Positions 1-15,384 of a stretch of DNA of 64,000 nucleotides are shown piece after piece. Origin of the DNA: Calendula officinalis (lineage: Eukaryota > Streptophyta > Magnoliopsida > Asterales > Asteraceae); NCBI GenBank assembly GCA_963853835.1, contig OY970834.1:38099257-38163256 (forward strand). The letters run 5' to 3'. Each line of letters begins with the position of its first letter. Positions within the stretch are counted from its first letter, which is position 1. Position numbers and translations under genes: made by a program. Below the pieces are notes generated by a model. The model was given only the letters and a program-made list of their open reading frames with translations. It ran no database searches and was not told where the DNA came from.

Positions 1-6106
<6,106 letters not shown>

Positions 6107-6536
6107 GAGAGATTGGTTTGTGTTGTATTGTTTGGGGGATGATTACATGTATTTTTAGGTTAAAAGTAGGGTTAAGTTTTCCCTTTGTGTATAGGAACTC
6201 TTGGTTTATTCTGAGTTTGTATAAACATTTTGTCTTTGTTAACTCTTGTGAACAATTACAAATAGTAGCTTCACTTAATTAAAAGGTTGCAAAACAGACT
6301 AGCACTATATTGTTCAGTTAACAACTAATATTTCATAAAATTGTGTTTTATCTACAAAAGAAAATCAAATGAGAAAAACTAAACTTGCATTATTTTTAGA
6401 AAAATGATATTGATGCCTCTTATTTTTGTTTATTTTATGTTGTCACCTATCACAAAATGACATGTGTAATTTATTAAATCTTTTTCTTCATATCGTCCCT
6501 TGATTTTGACACTTATCTTGATCAAGTGTGTATATA
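6107..6536. other. MED14 3' UTR and short intergenic DNA
   Basis: A T-rich 3' UTR runs from the MED14 stop to roughly 6240-6300, then AT-rich sequence. I see no reading frame or clear element before the MITE at 6537. Confidence 0.5.
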
Positions 6537-6740
6537 CTCCCTCCGTCCCAAATTAATTGTCCACTAGAAAAAACCACACAATTTAATAAAAGTGCATTAA
6601 TTACATTATGTCACCAATCAAATTTTCTCTTTCCCACTTAAATATTTTTTGATTGGTTGAAACTTAGGAGTAGCCGAGTAGATAGTCATTTTGGGACAAA
6701 CCAATATAAAATGTAGACAATAAAAATGGGACGGAGGGAG
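6537..6740. mobile_element. Stowaway-like MITE (Tc1/mariner type)
   Basis: Perfect 13-bp terminal inverted repeats CTCCCTCCGTCCC / GGGACGGAGGGAG are flanked by the TA target duplication (6535-6536 and 6741-6742). The element is 204 bp and non-coding. This terminus is the classic plant Stowaway signature. Confidence 0.93.
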
Positions 6741-6798
6741 TACATAAGTAAACAAAAATAGTAGGATTGTTACAATTTCTCTTTCTTTTTTTTTTTTA

Positions 6799-7014
6799 CT
6801 TCTTTTGTTTCAAAATAAATGATGCACTTTTTATATTTGTCAGTTCCAAAATGATTGATAAATTTTGATAATTTACCTTATTTGGTAAAAGATAGTGGGG
6901 CACACACCCAGTAAATATGTTCTTTAATATAGTGAAATGACTATTTATCAAAACTTTTACTTTTAAACACATGAAACATGAAAGAATGTATCACTTAATT
7001 CGAAACGGAGGAAG
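6799..7014. mobile_element. Stowaway-like MITE, CTTCCTCCG family, copy 1
   Basis: Inverted ends CTTCTTTTGTTTC and GAAACGGAGGAAG are flanked by TA (6797-6798 and 7015-7016). The subterminal text reads like AAAATAAATGATGCACTTT and is shared with the copies at 48767 and 55651, so this is one dispersed family. Confidence 0.85.
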
Positions 7015-7067
7015 TATTTAATATATTTGTTATGTATTATTTTAATAGTTATTATTATCAATAATAA

Positions 7068-7377
7068 GAGGGGTGGGTGTGATGGCTTTAGCCATTTCAC
7101 CATCTCAGCTCAACATCAGCATTTCGTATTTCACATTCAAACCCTCAAATACTCTTTTAATCATAACTCAATTCAAAATATCCTTTTTGAGACCCTCTAA
7201 AATATCTCAAAGTCACATAATACCTCAAAAAACAAGCAAAGAAATCCTCTCATACCAGTTGCGCCACTGAAATGGCGTGATCGCGCTTACTCACACCAAA
7301 CACGATTTGGTGGCGCACCATTTTAAGAAGCCACAGAGGATCACGAAGTGAGTGGCGGTGACCACACCCACCCCCTC
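7068..7377. mobile_element. PIF/Harbinger-like MITE
   Basis: A 310-bp element with ends GAGGGG-TGGGTGTG and CACACCCA-CCCCCTC, flanked by TAA (7065-7067 and 7378-7380), as expected for the three-base target duplications of this superfamily. Internal motifs (TTTCACATTCAAACCCTCAAATA-like text, GCGCCAC) resemble the ends of the larger element at 59613, pointing to common ancestry. Confidence 0.8.
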
Positions 7378-7380
7378 TAA

Positions 7381-7761
7381 TTGCATTTTTATAAAATTTG
7401 GATATTTTAATTAACGTTACCAAAAGATTGCTGATGCAAAAAACACCATGTAATTTTCTCTATACACTTAAATGTAGAATATCAAAGTATATATCACATC
7501 ATAAAACTAGACCTTGCCTAGAAAATATAGCAATGCCCCAATCCAAATACACACATTTGATGACACCCGAAAGAAGCCCTAAAACCCAAAGAATATAAAC
7601 ATACATAGGACATACTGTAGCATATATCATAAGATAAAAGGTGCATCTTATGTCATTATCAATATCGCATCAACTCTTACTTCAGTGGACTTAAACACTA
7701 CAAGTTATTATACAAAAACACACATACACACTCTCCAATATTCCCACCTTCAATCTTCCAT
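7381..7761 (+). promoter_or_regulatory. Probable promoter and 5' UTR of the HIPP gene
   Basis: 381 bp between the Harbinger-like MITE and the HIPP start codon, so the MITE lies right at the upstream side of this gene. A weak TATA-like TTATTATACAAAA is at about 7706-7716, and the 5' UTR is CA-rich. Start and control sites are not otherwise visible. Confidence 0.35.
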
Positions 7762-9049
7762 ATGGATGCACCTCCTCCTGAAGAGCAGAACAACACACCA
7801 ACCCTAAAATATAAGGTATTTTGTTCATAAATTAATAACTTCTTCTACTTCAATATCGATCTATATATCATCCCTTTAATTTGCTCTACTATACGTTAAT
7901 ATCTGCCAATTAATCATAATTATGCATGAATATATGTTTTTGCAGACATGTGTTCTCAAAGTCTCCATCCATTGTGTTGGATGCAAACGAAAAGTAAATA
8001 GAGTCCTTCAAAGCATCGAAGGTAGTTAAGTAGTTAATCAGTTGCAGATCAAGAAATTATTTTCACAAATTAGTAATCAACCATATAATTTGTTGGCAGT
8101 TTTGTATGTTTTTTACACGAATATATTGCACGATATAATCTTAAGTTGGTAATTCAATTTAATTTTTGTTGGTATTTTTCTGATCAAGAAAGTGTTAGTT
8201 TTGCATGTATTCTAAACAAAATATATTACATGATACTCCGTATAATCTTAAGTTGATAGAGTTTTTTTTTTTTTTTTTTTTTAATCAAGAAAGTTTAGTA
8301 CTTTTACAGGTGTGTATACTATTGATATTGATTCAAAGCAACATAAAGTTACGGTGGTAGGCAACGTTGAAGTGGACACCCTTGTAAAGAAGCTGATCAA
8401 GACCGGAAAACATGCAGAGAAGTGGCCGGAAAACACCACCAAAAAGAAGAAACAAGCTGCAGCTGGCGGCGAGAATAAAGAAAAAGGGCATGAGAGCAGT
8501 GGAAACAGTAGTGATGAAGAAGAAAAAGATAATAATAATCCTCCAGCTGAAAATGGAAACACTAACACCCCGAGTAAGACCGGCGGTCCGTCGGTGAGGT
8601 TCGCCGGTGTACCGGAGAATAATCCGGTTCAGGTGAGTGGTGAAACGGGTGGTCAGGCGAGTGGTGGTGGTGGAGGGCAAGGTGGTAAAAAGAAGAAAAA
8701 GAAGAAAAAGGGGAAAAAGAGTGGCGGCGGCGGCGGTGGTGCAAAACCTTCCGGTGGACCGGCGGACACTGGATTGGTAGCTCCAGAGACGGGGGGTAAT
8801 CAAGTGGTTGATCATATGCATCTTAGCCCTCCACGTGGCTACTCGTATCCGATGCCTGTTGGCCCAGCTTACGCTGTGAGTTACAATGAGATGCACCCTA
8901 GCGGTAATGGTGGTCCTGCGTATTACATTCCTCCTACACCGTACACGTATTATTACTCAGATGATGATGATTCTGGAACGTTTTCTCGACCGTCCGATAC
9001 GTTTGAGATACTTAGTGATGAAAACCCAATTGGATGTTTTGTTATGTAA
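7762..9049 (+). CDS. Heavy-metal-associated isoprenylated plant protein (HIPP)
   Basis: This is a small metallochaperone-type protein, expected to bind metal through an HMA domain and to be anchored by prenylation. Three exons: 7762-7815, 7946-8021 and 8310-9049, with GT-AG introns in consistent phase, giving 289 residues. The HMA fold covers about residues 19-83. Its metal-binding CVGC pair is encoded in exon 2, and the strand KVTVVGNVEVDTLVKKL in exon 3. A long low-complexity tail follows: acidic, then a lysine run within glycine-rich stretches, then Tyr/Pro-rich. The protein ends in CFVM, a good CaaX farnesylation box. The ATG at 7762 is the first in frame and gives a short MDAPPPEEQ leader, usual for the family. 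The domain order fits HIPPs well; the exact paralogue cannot be told. The K/G tract probably arose by slippage of AAG/GGT codons. Confidence 0.93.
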
Positions 9050-9138
9050 TTATTATATTATGTAAGGGTTGTTTTCTAGTTGAGTATTATGATGATTAAG
9101 AGCATCTTCAAGCATCAAAACAATTACACCATTTTGAT

Positions 9139-9856
9139 TAGGGTAGGGTTGTCAAATTTGTACTGAATAAAATCAACCAACATGCTACCAATATTATCAA
9201 GAATAGTTGGTAGCCAATATGTTGGTAGCCAACATGTTTGGTTAGTAGTATCATACCAATCAAGTTGTCATGGTATGGTAATGGTACAAAAATTTAAATA
9301 TCATGGTAGTAACGTACCAACCTATACTTTATATACTCATATATATACACATTAATTAGAAGAATTCGAGAAAGGTAAACTACGTATGTATTATTTTTTA
9401 ATAAAAGTTATGATATCATAACATGGAAACATTCAAGTTACAACTTCTTAGCCTAACCAATCAATATATATTTTTTTTTTATTATTGTGTTTGTATATAA
9501 TGTTAATAATTAAGCGTGTGAAGTAGACGAGAATGCTACAAGCTAGTGTATTATGACAAGAATACTACATAATTTGTACTTTAACGTAGATAGTGTTTAT
9601 ATATCATTTAACGTATATCATTACCAAATATAATAGTATAGAAAAATATCTTGATTTTAGTAATAATTCCAAATAAGTTTTTGATCTTGGTATATACCAT
9701 TACCAATTCGTACCAACAACGATTGTTGGTAGCCAAACAAATTGGTACCAAATATAGTTGGTACGGTAATGGTAGCTAGATTAGTGTACCAACTATAGTT
9801 GGTACGGTACACGGTATGAGGAAAATATATGTGGTACCATACCATATTCACCCCTA
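9139..9856. mobile_element. hAT-like non-autonomous element
   Basis: A 718-bp insert flanked by the perfect 8-bp duplication ATTTTGAT (9131-9138 and 9857-9864). The ends read TAGGG... and ...CCCTA, as in the other two hAT-like elements here. The interior is packed with TTGGTAG, GGTACGGTA and ACCAACTATAG-type words on both strands, probably subterminal binding repeats. No transposase ORF. It lies just 3' of the HIPP gene. Confidence 0.82.
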
Positions 9857-9864
9857 ATTTTGAT

Positions 9865-10730
9865 ACAATTTTCTTTTAGAAATATATTTAGAGCAAATAA
9901 AATTTGCCGTACACATTAAATATTTATATCAAATCTTTTTTAATTAATATAAAGTACATGAATTTAGAGATTACTATAAGGTAAAAATGGTTATATGAAA
10001 CAAAATTGTAGCTTAAATGAAACAAACTTGGTTATTTTGGTCGCTAAAGAATAAGATTGCCAAAAGCATAAATTGTTAGTCCAAATTTTGAAAACGAATT
10101 ATTAAATATTAATTCCCCAATAATAAGTTACAAAACAGTGATCTAAAGTCTAAACACCTTTTTAGTCTAATAGCAAAATAGTACTTTCTAAATAATTTAA
10201 AATTAAAATGAAGATTAAAATAAAATGGTAGCACTAAAACCTTATAAACTCTAAAATGGTTTTAAATTTGAAAGCATAGACGTAGGGGGCACAAAGCTCC
10301 ACGTCTGCACTTTAACGTAATTTCCGTTTGTTTGCTATTGAGTAATGACAAAATTCCATTAAAAAAAGTAAATATACAGAAATTACTTTATCTATAATAT
10401 AAAGCCACATACTATAATTGTATGAAAAGTTTTGAGAATTTCATTTTCTCCCAAAAGTGGGAATAAATAGTGGCATTTTCACCCGTTTGTAGAAATGGAT
10501 TGGTTCAAAGTTGTTCTGTTTAGTCCAATAAAGTAATATGAGGTGAACGTGTATTGTTGCCAGAAGTGTGTCAGTTGACGTAACACTTATATATGACAAA
10601 TATTGAATGTGAGTTAACTTCACGGGTTAGGAATAGTGTTTTAGATACATACTTAAAAATAATTATTTTAAAATTTGTTCTAATTCATTACCAAACCTTT
10701 TCAACATGCTCATTTGTCAACTTAATATGG
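9865..10730. other. Intergenic AT-rich DNA
   Basis: AT-rich sequence between the hAT-like element and Copia element 1. The short open frames here show no recognisable protein features. Nothing else is supported. Confidence 0.6.
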
Positions 10731-11370
10731 TGTCAGGATCGATTAACTATGAAGAGTTAATAAACAACTTTAGATCTAATTGATAATAGAAGTTGCAGCG
10801 GATCAACACTATATCAATGTATTTAAGAACAATAAACTGTAAAACAATATGCGAAAATATCAAGAACACAGTTTCACAAAAAGCTTCAATGTATATTATC
10901 GATTAACAATACACACGTACGTTTACAATTCGTAAGGAACTATTTATAATAGTCCTTGAAGCTAAACTATTTACCCTAGTTATTCTAGGACTTGATTTAC
11001 ATTCAAATTATAAAGATATACATTGAATTACATTCTATAACTATCTCCACGAAGATCTCGGACTTGATTTGCTTCCAAATCGTATATCAGTAGTAATCTG
11101 CAATCACCAGTAGTAAATAAGCATCGTCAGTAGTAAGTCTGGTGACCAGTAGTAAGTCCAAAACCATCGTCAGTAATAACTATTGTTGATCAGTAGTATC
11201 TTCAATATGCCTTGATCAGTAGTAACTAAGTTATAGACTTCACCAGTATCAACTTCATCAGTAGTAAGTTTCTGCCCCATCAGTACTAACCATAATATTC
11301 ATCAGTAGTAAACATGATCAGTACTAACTGCAGCATCAGTAATAAGTTGATCTGTGATTTTGTTCCAACA
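10731..11370 (-). repeat. 3' LTR of Copia element 1
   Basis: 640 bp, TG...CA as read on the plus strand. A minus-strand TATAAATA lies at 10941-10948. The region 11088-11344 holds 13 copies or near-copies of CAGTAGTA at about 20-bp spacing. Confidence 0.96.
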
Positions 11371-11386
11371 ATCTCCCCCTAAACTT
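11371..11386 (-). other. Polypurine tract of Copia element 1
   Basis: On the minus strand a purine run ending AGGGGGAGAT directly abuts the 3' LTR; it is the expected primer for plus-strand DNA synthesis. Confidence 0.85.
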
Positions 11387-11582
11387 ATTGATCCTTTTAA
11401 TCACATAAGTTTCTTTTGTTCTTCTTCTTCTTTCTTTCTTTTCTCCAACGTTCTTTGATTCTGTTGATGTCTTTGAGCAATGATGTACTTGCTGTTCTTT
11501 TTGTAAAATAATTTAATTTGTTCTGGAACATAACAACATCATAAGGTTTCATCATTGTATTTGTGAATATCTGATACATAGT

Positions 11583-13646
11583 CTACTCAGAATGTGGATA
11601 TTCCTTTTCATATAAGTATAGCTCACATACTTTGCCAGATTTTTCAAAGAAGTACATATTGGCAGTTGGAATCACATTCCAAGCATAAACATTTCCTTGA
11701 TCTGTAAATTGTGCTGGGTAGTTGTCTGGATAAAATGCAGCATCTATCATTCTTGTTAAGCATCCAGCACCAGATTCTTTCCATGATTTCTTTGACATTC
11801 TAGGTTTTCCAATGATCAGAAGCTTAATAACATCACTTCTTGAGCATGAACTAATCAATGGTAACCATCCAGTAAATCTTTGAACAATTTTATCTTCCCT
11901 TACAATTTCTATAACATTGTTCTGCATAACCCTCCAATTGATGATTGGATTGTACTGCAAGGGAGCAATAGGCACTTCAAGAACAGGTATGATTTGCTCT
12001 GTTTTTGACTTCTTTTTAGTGCTCTGTTCTTGAGTAACAGCTTTTCTCTTCTTTGATTGGGGAGTTGAAGAATCACCAGTAGTTGATACACTACCAGCTT
12101 TGATTAATGTTGGACTGATTGGAATTAGGGCTTTAGATTTCTTTGCTTCCTTTTCTTCTTGTTCAGCCAAATCCTTCTTCTTGGCAGCACAATATTTTTC
12201 AATAATTGTCATCATCTTCATTCTGCCAAAGGACTTTGCATTGTGCCCTTTTGTCTTTAAAAATTCAATCATATTAGTCTTCTGTTCAAACACATCATCA
12301 GTTAGCTCACTTTTTGTTCTTTTGCATTCAGAAACCAATTCTTCAAGACATTGTATATGTTCTTCTTCAACTTTTCTGAGTCTTTTGAATTCTGCTTTTT
12401 GAGCTTCTAACTGGATATCTTCTATTTGAACAGGTATTTCTGCTTCTTGAGTTTTCTTCTTCTTCTTCTCTTCAAGAGCTAGATACCTCTCCACTTTCTC
12501 CAAGAATTTCTTGTGTTTTAACCTCCATCTGGACTGCTTTTTTGATCTAACATGATTAATTTTGTTCACCATTTGGTGACCTAATGCTCTGTTTGGATAA
12601 TCATCATCATATATTTCCTTTCCTTTTCCAATACAAGCAGATGGTGGATGTGGAGTGTATTTCATATCAGGTACACCCAGAATCAGAAGTTTTGGATAAA
12701 ACAAGTGCAGTTGATCTTCTGATAAAATTTTAGGGTGTGGAGGAAGTGTACATTCATCTACCTCAAACCAATTCACATTATCATCAATGTCAGGTATGAT
12801 AAGTGGTTGATTAGGAGTTGGTGGTTTGGAGATAATGACATGTCTTTCCCTTTCAATTAACTCTGGGAGTTGCAGTTCTTCCTCTTCAGTAGTAACCAAA
12901 GTAGTTACTACTGGTGTGACTTCAGGAGTTACTACTGATAGGGCATCAGTAGTATTTGGTGCATTTATTTCCTCTTCTTCATTTACTACTGCTATGATAT
13001 CAGTAGTAGGAGTTACTACTGATACTTCTTTTTCAGCTTGTTCTTCCATGGGAGCAGTAGTCATTGGCTCATCATCAACAACCATCTTTTCTGGGCTTTC
13101 ATCAACATTTGTTTCTTTTAGATTTAAGAGAGAGGATGCTGCTGCTGAAATTGATTCATCAATCATTGTTTGAATATTATCCTTCTCCCCCTTAGTGAGC
13201 TCAACTGGAGGAGCCTCACTATCATCAAGCTTCTTCTTCAATTTCCTTATGATTTTAGTTTGTTGATGAAGCCTGTGCTCATAGAATCTCATTCTTTTGT
13301 TGATGGTGTTCATGTGCCTTTTCATTGCAGTCATTGTTTTTCCTTGGTTTGTAAGATACTTAAGACAATCTTGTACAGTGGATTCAAGAGAATCCACTTT
13401 ATCCGTCAATTGTTTGATTTTAATACTGCCCTCACTCCATCTAGCAAGATCATCGGGCTTACTAACTGGTACATTGGCTTTAAGGTTTTCCATCCTTTCC
13501 ATCAAATCCATAGATCTACCCTCATCACTTCTTGGTGATTCATTGGGTTGTTTAGACACCCTCTTCTTCCTAAAAGAAGCAGAAGTGCCCCCTTGTGGTT
13601 TCTTGGCACCGGGGACCTTTAAGTAATTCCTTAAATGAGTCATCAC
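11583..13646 (-). CDS. Accessory coiled-coil ORF of Copia element 1 (687 codons)
   Basis: A long open frame between pol and the 3' LTR, in element sense. No known enzyme domain is visible. From the N-terminus: a basic Ser/Lys-rich start, heptad-rich coiled coil at about residues 75-150 (IKQLTDKVDSLESTV and onwards), and an acidic Thr/Val/Glu-rich stretch at about 190-270. That stretch is encoded largely by TACTACTG/CAGTAGTA words. Then come a second Lys/Glu coiled coil at about 385-520, basic clusters such as KKRK and KKKSK that could be nuclear signals, and a compact C-terminal region (about 570-687). It is probably the 3' part of a longer accessory protein whose 5' part is the frame at 13891-14826; stops and a frame change separate them. 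From memory, similar proteins are predicted beside Copia elements in Asteraceae. Function is unknown; the position matches the env-like slot of Sireviruses. Confidence 0.75.
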   Translation of the reverse strand: MMTHLRNYLKVPGAKKPQGGTSASFRKKRVSKQPNESPRSDEGRSMDLMERMENLKANVPVSKPDDLARWSEGSIKIKQLTDKVDSLESTVQDCLKYLTNQGKTMTAMKRHMNTINKRMRFYEHRLHQQTKIIRKLKKKLDDSEAPPVELTKGEKDNIQTMIDESISAAASSLLNLKETNVDESPEKMVVDDEPMTTAPMEEQAEKEVSVVTPTTDIIAVVNEEEEINAPNTTDALSVVTPEVTPVVTTLVTTEEEELQLPELIERERHVIISKPPTPNQPLIIPDIDDNVNWFEVDECTLPPHPKILSEDQLHLFYPKLLILGVPDMKYTPHPPSACIGKGKEIYDDDYPNRALGHQMVNKINHVRSKKQSRWRLKHKKFLEKVERYLALEEKKKKKTQEAEIPVQIEDIQLEAQKAEFKRLRKVEEEHIQCLEELVSECKRTKSELTDDVFEQKTNMIEFLKTKGHNAKSFGRMKMMTIIEKYCAAKKKDLAEQEEKEAKKSKALIPISPTLIKAGSVSTTGDSSTPQSKKRKAVTQEQSTKKKSKTEQIIPVLEVPIAPLQYNPIINWRVMQNNVIEIVREDKIVQRFTGWLPLISSCSRSDVIKLLIIGKPRMSKKSWKESGAGCLTRMIDAAFYPDNYPAQFTDQGNVYAWNVIPTANMYFFEKSGKVCELYLYEKEYPHSE

Positions 13647-13662
13647 TTAAAGTTGCTGAGGT

Positions 13663-14826
13663 CTAGGTCTTAGTTATGTTTTCACTGTCATGTGCACCCA
13701 CCTTTGGGGCATCAGTAGTGAAAGCCCTCGCCTCATGTCCTCTCTCCTCCTTGGAGGACAACTCTTTGAGTCTGGGGTTTGACTCGATTTGTCCCCTGGT
13801 GTCCTTGAAGGAAGTTTTCTTCCTTTTATAAATTGTGGAAATATTTTTGGATAAATTTGGTAGGTCTTCCACAGAGTGAAGAGTAGCACTCTAAGGATTT
13901 ATTTCAAGTTCCTGGGACACATTCAGGACTTCTATATGTGTGGGTGATTGAGTGACTGTTTGGGGTGGTGCTTGGGCTGCATTTGGGGGTGATGGAGTGG
14001 GTTGAGGTTCAATTTGGGTTGTATCTATGATTGAACCCTCTCCAAGTTGTGGTTGATCTTTGATCATATTAGGAAACAAAGGGGTTTCCTTGCCCGAAAA
14101 TTTAAATTGTTTTCTCATATTTGAGAAAACTTTCTTGTTCAACTCAGGAATGATAAAAATGTTTTTGGGAGTTGACAAGTTTTGCAATTCACAGTTTATA
14201 ATATGTTGGAGAAATCTGGGATACATTAAAAATTTTGAGGAACTAAGATTTCCCAACATACCTTCAAAGATCATATATGAAAAATTAAATACTTGGTCTG
14301 TGCATAAACAGACAACAGCAGAGGCTATTGCCTTATTAAACTCATTCCAAGTACTTCTTTTAGGAGAAATGCAATGCTGGATAGTATGTACAAGAAATTT
14401 CCATTGTGGGGAGAGAAGACCCTTTTGAAAAGTTCCTATGTTAAGTCTTCCCTCATAACCCATTTTATTTAAAATTTCAGCAATGAATTCCTTAGGAAGT
14501 GTAAACATACCTGCATCATCATGTAGTTGTAGATGGTGTCGAATTGATTGCTCAGTGATTGTGATTGTCTTGCCATCCACCGATGATTTTATCATAGGTA
14601 CAGTTGCACCTTCTGTTCTTTCAGCATTGGTCCAGAAATCCACCAAGTGTTGTTGGTATGCTTTTGGTTTGACAGTTAAAGCAAACTTTATATAAGAATT
14701 TTTTAAGAAATTGACTATCGGACGAAAATCTTTTGTTCCGTCTGGATTGCGTAGAAATGCACACATATTGTGGAACTCTGAATATTTGAGATCTGTTTGA
14801 ATATTGAGAGATTGTAGAGTTGCCAT
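13663..14826 (-). pseudogene. Accessory ORF, N-terminal part, Copia element 1 (broken)
   Basis: From the ATG at 14826 the frame runs 311 codons to a TAG at 13891-13893, then stays open in the same frame to 13663. Beyond that, the coiled-coil ORF continues in another frame. The visible part looks like a folded domain: HNMCAFL near the start, KFALTVKP, DGKTITITE, and SPQWKFLVHTIQHC about midway, followed by a proline/glutamine-rich linker. This pattern matches proteins often predicted next to Copia polyproteins in daisy-family genomes and sometimes labelled longin-like by automatic pipelines (from memory). I assign no biochemical function. The ATG lies just downstream (in element sense) of the CAGTAGTA-rich spacer 15063-15321. 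Confidence 0.7.
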
Positions 14827-15384
14827 TGTTGTTGATTTGAGAGAAACACGTAAGGATTTTGTTACTGGTGCAGGGTTTTTGATCGTAAGCTAGGGTTTAT
14901 CGAGAGGATTTAGTAAATCAAAGTAAAGATAATGCTAAACTAATCGACTGCCGCCTTTTATATCTTTCGATTTAGCCTGCAAAAAGACGAAATTGCCCTT
15001 CGAATCATAACATAACGGTTATTTTCACGGGGGTTAGTTTGGTAATTTTGATTCTGAAAGACCAGTAGTAAATTTGATACCAGTAATAGAACATCAGTAG
15101 TATCTACGAACATCAGTAGTAACTAAGGATTTTGACATCAGTAGTAACTATAGACATCAGTAGTAACCACCAACACACAAGACCAGTAGTATATGTGAAT
15201 ACCAGTAGTACTGACTTACCACTAGTATTTATGTAAACCTAATACACACCAGTAGTATTGTCCTACCAGTAGTATTTTGTGCACATTCCTACACACCAGT
15301 AATACAGATCTACCAGTAGTAAAACACTTAAACAAATAAATAACTTTTTACAACAAAACTTTACACATGATTTTAAGTGAGATT
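14827..15384 (-). repeat. Non-coding spacer with CAGTAGTA array
   Basis: Between the pol stop and the accessory ATG. From 15063 to 15321 there are ten exact CAGTAGTA copies and three variants, spaced mostly 14-30 bp (typically 17-19). The flanking words are usually AC- or AT-. No reading frame crosses the array. The same array type occurs in both LTRs. Confidence 0.9.

Noticed and set aside
8281..8896. Antisense open frames over HIPP exon 3
   Set aside because: Shadows of the Lys/Gly-rich coding strand; no independent features.
11088..11344. Motif array considered as a CRISPR-like array
   Set aside because: Repeat unit is only 8 bp, spacing is irregular, no cas genes, and the context is a plant LTR.
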